From positions 682,001 through 746,000 of the forward strand of contig JACJVW010000001.1 of NCBI GenBank assembly GCA_020637435.1: DNA of 64,000 bases. The letters run 5' to 3'. The translations under genes and the position numbers were made by a program. The DNA comes from Candidatus Woesearchaeota archaeon. GTDB taxonomy: Archaea > Nanobdellota > Nanobdellia > Woesearchaeales > JACJVW01. Below, in pieces: positions 1 through 15,000 of the stretch (positions are counted from its first letter, which is position 1; each line of letters opens with the position of its first letter). The notes under the pieces are model-generated. The model was not told the origin of the DNA and did not search any database. It worked only from the letters and a program-made list of their open reading frames with translations.

Positions 1-1
1 A

Positions 2-3000
2 GTCAAGAGCAGGACCGGAGTAGAGAATGTCTCCGTCTGGGACTTCAACCTTGATATGACCGCGACAAGTGTCATCTCCTGGTCTCCTGAGAATGAAGAA
101 TACACTGAAGACAGAACAAAGTCCGTAGCTTTCACATTCCGTGACCTCTCGAAATTGACTCTTGCTACCCTCAAGGACCTTGCATCGAACAAGCTCTATG
201 ACATCACCCCTTATACATACACAAAAGACTTTGTTACCTACGCCTATGAAGTCAACGAATCCTTTGCAGGATCATATCCATTCTACATGAAAGTCGAATC
301 AGGCTTCCTGCCTGCTACGCGTTCATCCTTCACTATGGGATTCGAAGGACCTGTCGAGATATTTGAGGCCAGAATCAACGGAGCCTCAATCAACGCTCCC
401 GGTGTATGCACCGATTGCGGTTTCGATCACCCTATGGACTCCATCACTAACTACATAGTCGAAGTATGGGGTGAGGCCGATTTTGGTAGCTTCAAAAAGG
501 TAGACTTTGATATGCAGGTCAATCCGACCACATTCAAGGCAGGCTTAGGCGCAGATTACAAAGAGATTGGTTACGATTTCAGTCTCAATGGGGATATAGT
601 GGAATATTTCATATTCCGACCAAGGCCCCCTGCTGCGTTCATTGACACCAAGTACGAATTACGCGTGCGCGGATTATTGATGAACGTGCCCGGTGGCGGG
701 AGGGAGTCAGATGAAACGATATCCTTTGTCGTAGATAATCTCAACCCTTACGCACAGATAGAAGAACCTGTGCAGACAGGGCAGGCATTCTATACTTCAG
801 GCAACTCAGTGAATATTTCGGGAATCTGGTCAGACATTCCCAATAAGCCAAGCACCATTGGCACTTTAGATCAGATTTACATATACACCGGAAGTGACCC
901 AACTCTTCTGGTTGCAGACGAGATATCTTTGCTCAACAATAATAATGGAGAATTCAAGAAAGAGAATGTACCTGTATTGCAGGGAGAGAACTTAGTTCTC
1001 GTCAAAGTCCTCGATAAGACCGGCCACGTATATGTGACGAATATCTCCGTCTATTCTGACACCGCACAACCGACCATCCAGATTCTTCCTGTAGGTCTTC
1101 AGCAATGGAACCAGCAGTATGTGACACGTTCCTCCTCCTTTACAGCAAATATAACCACTTCAAGGGAAGGGTACTTGACCGTCGCGCTCGGAAAGATTCG
1201 CAAGATAAATGCCAAGCCTATCTTCCCCTATGATTGCGTGAATCCTCTTGATTGTCCGCTTATGCCGTACTCGTTCAACGAGGAACTAAGCGGTCTGGTG
1301 ACCGGCCTTAATCTCGTTTCGGCAAATATTACGGACCGTTACGGACAGACTGAAACAGGTTCCGTCGAGATAATTTACGACCGGACCGCTCCAAAGATAG
1401 AGTACTTTTATCCAAAAGTCTCCTCCGGAACTCCTACGACCGGCAATGCGAACATGGTCATCGAAGCCCACATTGACGAGCAGGGTTCGGCGATTGATCC
1501 GATAGCTACAAATGTCACAGTCTGCACTTCAGGAGGTTGCCAGCGCAAGACCCTTGGTGACACTTACTCTGATAGCACAAAATTCACCTTGATCGACGAT
1601 GTCATCTATTTCAAAGGACTGGTCGGTGGAGAGAATAAATTCTACTTTGAGATCTATGATCTGGCTGGCAACATGGTCAAGAAAGACTTTACGGTTTTCC
1701 TTACCTCCGACTCTCCTACGATGAAGGATCTTGTGCAGCCGAACACACTCTTCGTGGGCGATGCGACACCGGGAATTATTTTCGAGTACCTCGACAGTGT
1801 CAATATCTCTTCAATCTCTCTTGCCAACGTCGGGACGAGCGAGACTCGTGACCTTACTTCATCTTTCATCCCTTCCAACAGCAACAAGAGATATTCATTC
1901 GAGATTCCTGATAGTCAGCCGCTCACCACAGGCAAGCACGAGCTCACAGTTCAGGCATCAAATTTCGCCTACATCGACGGGGAACTGAAGACCAGTATGC
2001 GTGCGTTCTACATCGACCTTCTGCCGCCTTCGATACTTACCTTTGAGGCAAATGACCTTCGAAACGGATTCATCACTTCTAATCCAGCATCATTCACTGG
2101 CACCTTCACTGAGAATTTTGCAGACCTTGGATCAATAGAGAGTATTGAGCTCAGTATAGTCCGAGATACAGGCAGCAAGAGTACGACAAAACTGGACGTT
2201 TCAGACGGAACCGCTCTCTTTGTAGAAGGAGACCATTACCGCTTCCATTTCACAGGCGTAACCATCCTTCCAAATACCGTGACCGCATCTTTGATGATCC
2301 GAGACAAAGCCGGAAATAGAGCATATCGCAATATCTCTGTTCTGTATGATCCAAATGCGCCCTCTGTAGGTCTCATCCCAAAAGAAGGCTACTATGAAGA
2401 AGACGGCAAATATTATAGCAATAGCACCACTGTTGATTTCGTTGGTTTTGTAGGGGAACCATCGACGGTAACTGTATATTACAGGCCTGGACCTGGTACC
2501 TCTTACCTCACCCTGGAAAAGCCGAATATTGACGGCGAATTCACATTCCAGCTTCCCTTGACTCTCCTAGGGTTATGGGAAGTGTACTTCTCTGCCGAAG
2601 ACTTGGCTGAACATGTAACAGACAGCAATACCGTATCTATGTACATCGACCTGGCGGCACCGGTCTGCAACATAAGTCAGCTCAGTCCGTACAAGCACAA
2701 CGATACGGTCGGCACAACCTCGATCAGATTTGAGCTCCCCTGCTCAGACCTTTACAGCGGATTTGGCACGACGGTCGCGACTGCAAAGAAAAAGTTCAAT
2801 ATCATTGTGAATAATATAAGCAAAGGTACTGCTGGCACCTATGATTTCGACCTGGGAAGATACGTCTATACGGCCATAGGACTTAAAGAGGGCAAGAACG
2901 AGTTCATTCTCCAGGTCAAAGACAATGTTGGCAACAGCCATACTGCAAGTTGGGAATATTGGGTGGATACCAATGCTCCGTTGCTCATCTCGGCATATCC

Positions 3001-6000
3001 TGATGAGATAATAGGCGAACCGCAACCCAGGCTAAGGCTCGAATACATGACACAGGCAGAGCTCATTCAGTATGCACTCTCCGGAAATGGAGAGAACCTT
3101 GACCTAAGATCATCGTTCAGTACAACTGACTATCTTGTCCACACTTACCAGTTCCCAAAAGATCTGGTCGCCAACAGTATGTATAGTTTAGACATACGGG
3201 CGAAGAAATATCCTTTCGGTGATGATCGCAATGCTGCAAGGAATCAGTACCGTTTCATGTATGATACTGAGAACCCTGTAGTCTTTATCGATAGTACCCC
3301 TACCGTTACTGGCACAAGGGATATTCCTATCACCGGTTATGTCAGGGACAATGGGGACATCGACCGGGTAGTCATACAGGTCAACACACAGGCACCCGTC
3401 ACTCTTGAGAAAGGAGACCTCTCCTACAGCTCAGGTAAGTACATCTTCTCTCACTCTATAAATCTCAACCTCCCCTCGGCCAATCAAGTCAAAGTAACCG
3501 CATACGACACAGTAGGAAATTCACATACTGAAACAGTCTCCATTGGCTTGGACGTTCAATTCCCTTTCATTTCACTCTACACTCGCTTGGCGATGGACCA
3601 GGGCATTTACTACACAAGTGTACGTTCCATTACGATTTACGGTAAAGTAAGTGAGCCATCTACAATTAAGGCCTACAATTATGATGAAGTGACATTTGAG
3701 ACAAAAGAGACATCTGTAACTGGTACAAAAGATGGTGATTTCAGTTTCTCCTATACTACTCTTGTCGAAGGGAAGAATGTTGTCTGGATAGAGGCAGCTG
3801 ACACAGTATCCAATGTCAACCGAAGCAATAACATTACTATTATCTACGACCCTGATGCGCCTGTCTGCAACATCCTCTCTCCAGCCAATCTGGATAAGAT
3901 AGGTCAGACCGCCGTCGATGTCTATGCTGACTGCAGCACTACCTATGCGCCATTCAACATCTCCAGTCTAAAGTTCCAAGTCAATGGAATGACGGCAAGC
4001 TTTACTGAATTCACCGGCTCCGGGGACTTCAGTGCACAGAACACGGTGCTTGATGTGGACGCAGATGGCGTCATGGACAATCAGATTTCCCTCTGCGTCG
4101 CGAATATCGCAGGGAAGACTGGTTGTACTGGTGCATGGAAAGTGACCGTGAACACCAACCTGCCGCAGTTTGACAGGGTCAACAGCCCTCCAAGGTACAC
4201 GGACAATGTAACGGAGATGATCGATTTCAAGTTCCGTGAAGCAGTCGACCTCACTTCCTTAAGCATCTCTGCGATCGATATGCTCTCAAGAGTCAGCTCC
4301 ACAGACAGTAGACAATTTGTAGGCATACCTTCTCCAGGGTATGAAGAAAAGGATCATATCATGGTCATCAAGGCAAAGAAAAAAGATTTCGGCACCGATG
4401 TGATGACTTACTCCTACGCATTCACAGTTGATGTTACATCGCCCGCAGTGACTATCGATGGTCCGACGAACGTCCTTCTTCGTAATTCCTCGTTCAGGGT
4501 ATCTGGCACCTGCACGGATAATGTCCTTGTCGAAAAGGTCGAACTCTTGCGTTCAAGTACTCCTGATGGAACGAAGACTCGTTTGGCTTCACCTGAGTGC
4601 ATAGCGGGAAAATACGAATATGAGGGCCGCCTATCAAGCAAATCAAACTACTTCGAAGTCAAGGTATATGATGAGCTTGGGCACACTGCCAGCGCTCAAG
4701 TGACCATCTCGTACGATGACAACGGACCTACCCCTCTTCTTACAACCGAACAGGGTACGCTCTATGATGAGATCTACTACGTCAATCAGCAGAATATCAA
4801 TATACTTGCTTCAGTGGACGAAGTTGCGACCCTCACGCTCCATAAAGAAGGTGCTGCATCAGAAGCATTAGGCCAATCTTCGCTGCCGGTGACTAAAGCG
4901 GTAATATTGACCCCTGGTACGAACATCTATACCTTGACGGCAGTTGACCTGGCAGGCAATGCGCACACGAGCAACCAGCTCATCATCTATTACGACAACA
5001 CAGTTCCTTCATGCTCCTTGGACATCGCAAGACCCGCAAACGGTACGACGCTTGGCGTCAACAGGATCACCTGGGAGATGTTCTGTTCAGACGAAAGTCC
5101 TCTGGTCCTTGACGGTTTCAAGCAGGTCCAACTGACGAACAACGACGGCATAAGCATCCTCAAGAATGGAAGGTATGACTCTGAGACTAAGCAATTCACT
5201 TACTCGGGTCTCACGCTTGCGGACGGACTTAACACGCTGAATTTTAGCCTATCCGATATGGCGGGAAATAAAAGGAAGATTGAGATGGTCTATGCCGTCG
5301 ATACGACTCCTCCTGGTTTTGGTCAACTGGTGGCACCTACGACCTATACTAATGATGCGACACCAAAAGTCAGTTTCGCTTATAGCGAGGATGTCGCGTT
5401 GACCAGGGTACGGCTGACCAGAGTGACTGACGATCTTGTATCTTACTTCACAGGTGGGCCTCGCAACTTTGAATACACTTTGACAGATTCATTGGTCGAT
5501 GGGGACTACACGCTTGAAGTAGGTGCGGTAAAATCAGGTTTCGGAACCATAGCATCCACTACCCGTATGAGCTTTACCGTCGATACGACTCCTCCTACAG
5601 TCGACTTCCCTGGTGCCATGACTATCAGCAGATTCAAGGCTTACGAACTGCCTATCAAAGCCTCAGATAAGAATCCTTTAGATAGCGTAGATGTGTGGCT
5701 CAATACAGAATATCTTGGCAGATTCGAGATGGCTGGGCCTGAACTACTGCTTCCACTTACGCTTAACCAGCCGGCAAATACGATAAAGGCAATAGTATAC
5801 GATGCCGCAGGCAATCCTTCAGCAGAAAAGACTCTGCAGGTGCAGCTGGATGAGCTTATCGATACGCCTGATGCATGGGTCACAGGTATGCTGCAGGATG
5901 GAAACGGGTACTATTACACAGCTACCAAACCGGTCCGTCTCTTCGGAAGGATAAGTGAAGTGAGCGATGTCACTCTCAAAGACTATGATCCTGCATCGTT

Positions 6001-9000
6001 CAACACTAAGACCGCAAATGTAGGTACAGATATGCCTGCAGGAGATTTCAGCTACGACTACAGCGCTGTGCACACCGGTCTAAACGAGCTCTACTACGAG
6101 ATTACGGATGCTGCTGCCAACACAGCGGCAAGCAACAAAGTATTAGTGGTATATGATGCGGCCCTTCCTTCCTGCCAGATAACAGCTCCCGCGTCAAGAG
6201 CGACGCTTGGCGAAAGCGTAATTGACATAAAAGCATCCTGTGGCTCTGGACAGATTCCTCTCTACAATGCGTCAGTAGTTCTTAACGGTGAATCCCTAGG
6301 CGACGTTGTCCTATCCGATATAGGTCTGGTGAGTGCCCAGGGACTGCTCAAGACAGGGTCAAATTCCATAGAAGTCTGTGTCATGAACTACGCTCTAAAA
6401 TCTGGTTGCAAACAATGGACTGTCACTCATGATCCAAGCGTGCCGGTCTTCAAAAGCTTAGTCGAACCTGCCGAAGTGGACGAGTATGGGATCTTTACTG
6501 ACGACACCACCCCTAAGATAATCTTTGAATTCGTCGATAAGGCAGAACTTGATTTCGTCTCCCTAGGTGGTACGGCACTTCCTCTTGGCTCCTTTGAAAC
6601 CAGTGATGACAGGAGATTCACATTCCAGTCTGACGATGTTGCTGCAGGCGATAAGGAATTGATTATACAAGCCACCAAATTGGGCTATGGATTAAGCAAG
6701 TCGAACAACACATTCAACATACACATCGACACCGCACATCCAACAGTCGCCATTGGTGGTAGCAAGACCGTTCTTACCAATGTGCAGGAGTATGTGATAG
6801 ACGGTACCTGCTCTGACAACTACTTCATCAAGAAACTGGATATCTACTCGAATGACAGAAAAGTAGGCAGCGTTGATTGTGTAGGCGGAAATGAGGGTGC
6901 TCAAGGAGCATTTGCTTTCACAATGCGCCTAACCTCTCCTACGAACACGATCAAAGTAGTTGCGTATGACGAACTTGACCATGCATCCGAGGATACAGTC
7001 ACCATAGCCTTCGATATTGATGGCACCTATCCTACCTTGGATCAGTTGCCTTTCACCTTCAAAGAGGGCATCTACTACACGAACAAAAGTTCATACACCT
7101 TCACTGGAAGCGTTGGCGAAGAGGCAGTCATAAAATACTATCATCAGGGCATTGAACAGAGCATAGGAAAGAAAGTCGGAGGTTTCTCCATACCCGTGAC
7201 ATTCCAGTCTGGCCTCAATGAATTCTACCTTGAGTCGGTTGACAATGCTGGAAACGTGATTACAGGAGAGACAGTCATCATCAACTATGATGCAGGTTCG
7301 CCAGTCTGTGAAAACATTCTTCAGATATCTCAGGTTGGTATCAACCGCATCGATGTAGAGGTAAGGTGCATCGATGCGGAAACAGGCATCTATGATGACA
7401 CTATAGTGTTCAGTGTAAATGGGGCAAAAGTGACCGGTGGAACGTACTACGAAGACGACTACACCTATAGAAAGACGAATGTTGCTCTACAGGATGGAGA
7501 CAATACACTTTCACTTTCTGTCACTGATCTTGCCGGAAACGGTGCGATAGTTTCATGGACTGTCAATGTAGATCCGACAAAAGCAACTTTCAACAGGCTT
7601 CAGGAGCCTCCTTTATACACAAATGATGTTACTCCTCTCTTAAGATTCGCATGGGTCGACAAAGTAGATCTCAATCTGGTGACCCTGACGGGTCCTGGAG
7701 ACATCACCAGCCAGTTTACCACTTCTGACAATATGGTGTTCTCGTACAACATAGCTTCCCCGTTGTCAACGGGCAAGTATACGTTAAAAATCGACGCAAC
7801 CAAACAGCTTCCGGGCTCGACCAAAACAACCGTAAGCGAAATATTCTACATTGATACCATTGCTCCGCTCATTGTCTTCAAGAACACAGCAGCATCGGTC
7901 AACGATTCAGAGTTCAAGGTGATTCTGGATGCAAGTGACAATTATGGGGTAGATCATGTAAACATATTTGTGGACGGAGACCTGCAGACCTCTCTTACTC
8001 CAGAATCTAGAGTGTTCGAGCAGACCGTGACTCTGGCTCCGGGTGCAAATACAGTCACAGCTATAGCATATGATGTGGCGGGAAATCCAAGCGCTACGGC
8101 CCAGTACAGTGTTACCTTGGACACTGCGGCTCTCGATATCAATATCTGGTTAAGGGGAATCTTCAAAGGTAATGACGGGTACTATTATACATCGGTCAAG
8201 CCGCTACGAATATACGGTGAAGTGCAGGAGCAGATGGACGTAATGCTCAAGAACTTTGACCCTGATGCATTCTCTACAAAGACTGCCTCCTTAGGTTCCA
8301 AAAATCCCGGCATGCCTTTTAGCTATGACTATTCAACACTAGTCAACGGTATAAACGAGATATCTCTTTTAGGAACAGATGGGGCTGGGAACCGGTTTGA
8401 GAGCGATAAGCTCCTGGTCGTCTATGACAATAGAGCTCCAACATGCACCGAACAATATCCAGCAAGAAATGCTGTCCTAGGTATGTCAGCGGTACAGATA
8501 GAGGCAAGATGCCTTGCGTCCGTTACGCCTTTGCTCAATTCGACGATCAAAGTCAATGGTATATTGATCGGCGAATCTACTATTGAAGATTCCGGACTGG
8601 TTCACGGATTGGCCACCCTTGCCCCGGGCAACAATGACATTGAAGTCTGTGTCTATAATTATGCCCAGCTCAAGGCATGCGTAACCTGGGCTGTCAAGCA
8701 TGACCCAGAGGTTCCTGCGTTCGAAAAACTCTTGGCGCCAATATATCTTGATGGTTTTGGACATTTCACGACCGAGAATTCACCCCTGATAGAATTCAAT
8801 TATATTGATGACACAGAATTGACATCTATGACTATTGATGGTGTAGCTGTACCGCTCAGTACAGTATCTACGCTAAATGACAACAAGTTCACCTATCAGT
8901 CATCTGAACTGGCAACAGGCAGTCACGAGCTGGCCCTTAAGGCAAAGAAGAATGGGTTCGGTGTGACAGAATCTTTGGACAAAGTCACGTTCAGTATTGA

Positions 9001-12000
9001 CAGCTCTAACCCGACTGTAAGTATAAGCGGCCCGAAAACTGCAATTACCAACAACCAGACGCTCTACATCTATGGCACCTGTTCTGACAACTTCTTCCTT
9101 GAAGATATTGAAGTTTACAAGAATGGTAGAAAAGTCGGCTCCGCTAGGTGTGTCGGAGGAGACCTGGGTGCATCAGGAACCTATGGCTTTGAGATGGCCC
9201 TCTCTATAGGATCAAATGCGATACAGGTCAAAGCCTATGATGAGATGGAGAACATGGCCGAAGATACGGCAACGATCACTCTCGACAAAGTTGGCTCTGT
9301 GCCTGAATTCAAAGACATCTCCCTGACCTTTACAGGGGGTGTATACTATACGAACCAGCAGTCGGTTCAGCTTCCAGCAAGCATCAAAGAAGAATCAACG
9401 ATAAAACTGACACATGACGGAACACAGAGCACTATTGGTACTAAGAACGGAATCTTTGATGTTCCAGTCACTCTTAAGGCGGGTCTCAATGAACTCTTCC
9501 TAACAGCTATCGATAATGCTGGAAACATTGAAGACGGCAAGACAATCAAAGTGATATATGACGCAACCCCGCCTGTCTGTGAGAATATTCGGGATATCAG
9601 GGAGGTAGGTGTCGCAAAGATTGACATTGAGGTAAGGTGCATCGATGCTGATTCAGGCGTGCACACGACAGAGCTTAAAGTAAATAGTGCAGTAGTAACG
9701 GGTGGCAGGTACTACGATGAAGAAAATGTATTCCGACAATCAAATGTGAGGCTCCAGGATGGAAGCAACAATCTGATGCTTTCCGTGACTGACCTAGCCG
9801 GCAATCCCGCATCTCTTAGCTGGTCTGTCACTGTTGACCCTACCAAAGCCACTTATGACCAGCTCCATGCGCCTCCGCTCTACAGTCGTGACACGACTCC
9901 CTTGATACAGTTCGGATTCCTTGATGTAGTTGACCTCAACAAGGTATCGTTAACAGGCCCAGGGGATATTACTTCCTCTTTCACGACAAGCGACAATAAG
10001 GTCTTCAGCTACACTGTAGGTTCAGCGCTTGCTGAAGGGAAATACACGCTGCAGATAGAAGCGACCAAGCAGTTGCCAGGTTCTACCAAGACTACAATAA
10101 GCGAAATATTCTATATCGACACCACGGGGCCTCAAGTCTCCTTGAAAAATACTGATCTTGCGGTCAATACCCCTGAATACATGTTAGTGATTGACGCAAG
10201 AGACGGCAACGGTGTGGAATCGGTCCATATTTCTGTCAATGGTGACCTTCAGGCTATAGTCGGTCCACAAAGCATAACCTTCGAACAGGAAATTACCTTA
10301 GTTCCTGGCGAGAATAGTATCTCAGTAGTGGCATATGATGCGGCAGGAAATCCAAGCGCCCCTGTGTCATATACCCTTACCCTTGATACAAGCGCACTGG
10401 ATATCTTCATGTGGATACAGGATTTGACGAAAGACTCGGATGGATACTATTATACTTCTAAGAAGCCGCTTAGGGTATTTGGAGAGGTCCAGGAAGAGAT
10501 GGTTGTGCTGCTCCGGAATTACGACCCTGCATCATTCAATACTGCAACAGCCTCTATAGGGCAGAAATTCCCTGGCCTTCCTTTCAGCTATGATTATTCC
10601 AGTCTGCACACCGGAATAAATCAGATTTCACTTCAGGGCACGGACACCTCAGGCAACACTTTTGAAAGCACCTCTGGAAATGTCATCTATGATGCTAAAG
10701 CTCCGGTTTGCACAGTGGTACAGCCAGCAAACAATGCAAAGCTTGGCTCTAGTACCATAACTATCGAAGCTATGTGTACAGCTTCCGTGTCACCTCTCTT
10801 CAACGCTACAATTAAAGTTAATGGTGCGATCATCCCTGACATCCATTTTGAAAAATCTGGTCTGGTCCAGGGTGCAACGGACCTGGTAGCAGGCAGCAAT
10901 AGTATTGAAGTCTGCATCCTTAACTATGCGCAGGCTGAAGATTGTGTGAGCTGGTCAGTCACTCACGACCCGGATGCTCCTGCCTTCGACGGATTCACCT
11001 CTCCTTCGTATGTTGAAGGCTATGGCTACTTCACAGACAAGACTACGACCGCAGTGGAGTTCTCATACGCTGAGTCGGCCGCCCTGACTGCATTCACCGT
11101 AGACGCGACAGCTATTCCTCTTGGAGGGATTACGGCCTCCAACGACAGGCGGTTCAGCATTGCCTCTGTCGACCTGGCACCAGGTACGCACACCCTAAAA
11201 GTAAAAGCCAAAAAGAAAGATTTCGGCGTTTCAGAATCTGAGGATACCATCATCGTTCATGTTGATACAGCATATCCAACAATCTCTCTTGCAGGGGCTG
11301 ACAGCATCCTGACCAACAACAACACCTTGCAGCTCTCCGGCTCCTGTTCAGACAATTACTTTGTGAAGACAATCGAGATCCACAACAATGGCAGAAAAGT
11401 GGGAACGACAAGGTGCGTTGGTGGAGATGCAGGTGAAACGGGAGTATTCACGTATGAGTACGAATTGAACCGTGGCGCAAATGCAATTGTCGTCAAAATA
11501 CTTGACGAACTCGACCACGTTGCACAGGATTCAGTGACCGTCACGGTGGACACCTCCGGAGCAATGCCTCAGTTTAAGGAACCTGAACTAAAATTCCTCG
11601 GCGGCTTCTACTACACAAACGCAGCCTCAGTTACCCTGCCCGCATCCGTCAGCGAACAGGCAGAAATCACCCTCGTTCAGAATAACAATCCCACGTCACT
11701 AGGACAGAAAAATCAGGACTTCCCTGTGGATATCACACTCTCACCTTCCATAAACAGTTTCTATATGCTGGCCAGAGATGCTGCTTCAAATGTGCTCATC
11801 AGCGATACCATCATGGTCATCTATGACAATGTTGCACCGATCTGTATCAACCGTCTGCCTATCGAAAAGGTTGGAGAACAGAGTATCGATCTCCAGATTG
11901 AATGCTATGACGCCGATAGTCCTCTGGACACTTCAACCTTCCAGCTCAAGCTCAATGGAAAAGCAGTCAGCGGTGGCAAGTACACGATCTCAGACAGATT

Positions 12001-15000
12001 ATTCACCAAAGACAATCTCGTACTCATAAAAGGCGCCAATGAAATCTCTTTATATGTTGAAGATTTCGCAGGAAATGCGTACACTTTAAACTGGAATGTC
12101 AGCGTGGACACCGATGTGCCTATCTACATTAAACTGGATTCCCCCCTTCCATATACTAATGACAGGACTCCTGTGATCGAGTTTGCGTTCATGGACCAGG
12201 TTGACCTCCAATCAGTCAAGATAACCAAACAGGGCGAGATAAAGGATTTGTTCACATCAATCGATTCCCGCACATTCACGTACAAAGTACCAGGGGACAA
12301 CCAGCTGGAAGAGTCCCTCTACACACTTGACATAGAGGCTACCAAGAAACCATACGGCGCATTCGCTTCAAAGATCAAAGAGACCTTCTATGTTGACCTC
12401 ACTCCTCCGACTGTAGACATCCAGAACAAACCGCAGAATGTGAATTCACAGGAGTATGAAGTCATCATCCAGGCAAGGGATAACCGCCTTATCGATTATG
12501 TAGAGATAAGCATCAATGACAATCCTCTTGGCAAATTCTATCCTGAAGGCTCAGTCCTAAAAGAAACAATAACCCTCATCGGTTCAAGCAACAACATCAA
12601 AGCCGTTGCCTACGATAAGGCAGGAAATCCAAGCAATCCTGACGAAGTCATCATATCTTTCGATTCAAGTGTTCCTCTGACCTCACTTTGGATAGAGGAA
12701 CTCTTTGTGAGCACTGATGGTGCTGCTTACACGAACAAAGAGAAAGTTATGCTTGATGCATTCACATCGAACCTGACAAGCATCACGGTCATGAAGAATG
12801 ACAAGAAGTTACAGGACCTGGATGGTCAGAAGCAAGGACTTTTCGAGTTTGAAGTGACCCTGACCAGGGGCATGAATGAGATTTATTACACTGCAAGGGA
12901 CAACTACGGCAATCAGAATAACAGTAATGAAGTGTACATAGTCTACGACACGGTTGCTCCAAAGATACTTCGCTCAGTGCCTTCCAACAACGAAGTCATC
13001 GGTACTCCTGAGTATACCATTGAATTTGACATCGCAGACGAGCTCTCTCCGATTAATACTTCTTCCATCGTGCTTGAGATAAAGAACTCGAAGACTATCA
13101 TAGCCGATCACACCTATGATGGAGGGACCATCTCTTATAGAATCCGACCAACTGATCTTGAAGATGGAAATAATGTCATAACGCTAAGCGTAGCAGATAT
13201 TGCAGGCAATAGACTGCAGGATAGCGTCAACCTCGGCCTTGATGCATCAATCCCTAAGTTCGACAGATTCTACAGCCCCGAAGACTACTACATCAATGAC
13301 GCAACACCGCTCTATGACTTCAAATACCTCGAACAGGTACTGCTGAATCAAGTACTGCTCAACGGTCAGGACTATCTGACCAAATTCAGCACTAAGGATA
13401 CCAAAAGGTACACCTATGAAGAACAGACCCCTCTAAGCGAGCAGGAGCATGGACTATTAGTCAAGGCAGTAAAGAAAACTACTCCGGGCACATCCTCTCA
13501 CGATGAGCTCTTCTTTATCGTAGACCAGACTGCGCCTGTGCCTGTTATCAGTGGCGGTGTGACCGCGACGATGCCAAGTTGCACTTTCATGGTTTCAGGA
13601 ACCTTCACTGAGAATTTCAAAGTGGACACTGCGCAATACCGCATCGACGCAGGTGCGGGTAAACCGATATATTTCAGCGACCAGGATGGCCAGAAGACCT
13701 TCGAAGGCGAGATAACGCTCAGCAGACCGTACACGCAGTACAACCTGGGTATTGTTATGGTAGACAAAGCCGGCAATGCCAAACAAGTGAACACTTCAGT
13801 TTCGTGTGATCCTGAGGCTCCAATGATTGAAATCTCCACCCCTAAGATGTTCATCAACACGCCTACTGCGCAGATAGACATCCAGATCAACGAGCGGGCA
13901 AATATCATACTGGAGATCGATAATGTGAATGCGACCATAGGTGTAAAAGAGAAGGCCTTCTCGCATTCCACTACATTAAGTCCAGGGATAAGCAACATCA
14001 AAGCTTACGCAGTCGATGACGTAGGTCACATAGCAAAGAGTAACACCTTATTCATCAACTATGATAATGTAGCTCCACAGATAGTAGGCATCTCACCAGA
14101 ACAAGGAGATACAGTAGGTCCAAGGACCACCATCTATGTGTCAGTCATCGATGAAGGCACCGGTGTCGACCCATCCTCTGTTGAATGGAAGCTCAACACC
14201 TTGGCAAAAGGAAAAGGGGCTGCTATAGACGAAGAGACTTTCGCATTCTCACCTGCTACAGGAGACCTCTTCACAGATCAGGTCAACACGATATCTTTCA
14301 CTGCAAAAGACCTTGCAGGAAATGAGGTCAGGAAAGAATGGTCTTTTAATGTGGATGCTGATGTGCCAAGCTTCCTCGGTCTTTTCGAGCCTCCAAGATA
14401 CACGAACGACACGACGCCTAATCTTCTGGTTAGATATGGTGATGCATCAACCATCACTTCTGCAAACCTTGCAGGAATTGGTACGCTCGTCTTCTCCTCT
14501 ACAGATAATCTGGAGTTCCGCTCAAGCATTTCCTCTCCTCTGGATGAGAAACTTCACCGTTTGACCCTAAAGGCAAAGAAAGCTATTAGCGGAACTGCTG
14601 CTGAATCCTCTAACACGGTGGAATTCATCGTCGATACTACTGCACCAGAAGTATCCATAAACGACAAAGTACCCGAATATAGCGCTGACCTAGACCTGCT
14701 GGTCTATGGTACCTGGTCAGACAAGAATGGTATTGAAAATGTACAAATCACGGTAAATAATGCACTCCCTGTTGAAGTGGAGATGGTGGACACGATCCGA
14801 AAGACTTACACTTCGACCGTCAGGCTTAACCGCGATGAAAACCTCGTCACCGTCATCGTCAAGGACAAAGCGGGAAATACCCGGTCTGCGCAAAAGAAGG
14901 TCTATCTTTCGACCTCATTGCCGCTCATAACTATAGACGCGGTATCTGACAGCATCAGTGCAGGAGCTGGAAGATTCAAGACGACGAAGAACAGTGTCAA

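Noticed and set aside
13498..14001. 167-codon minus-strand frame inside the giant gene
   Set aside because: Lies wholly antisense to conserved Ig-like repeats, no promoter or Shine-Dalgarno.
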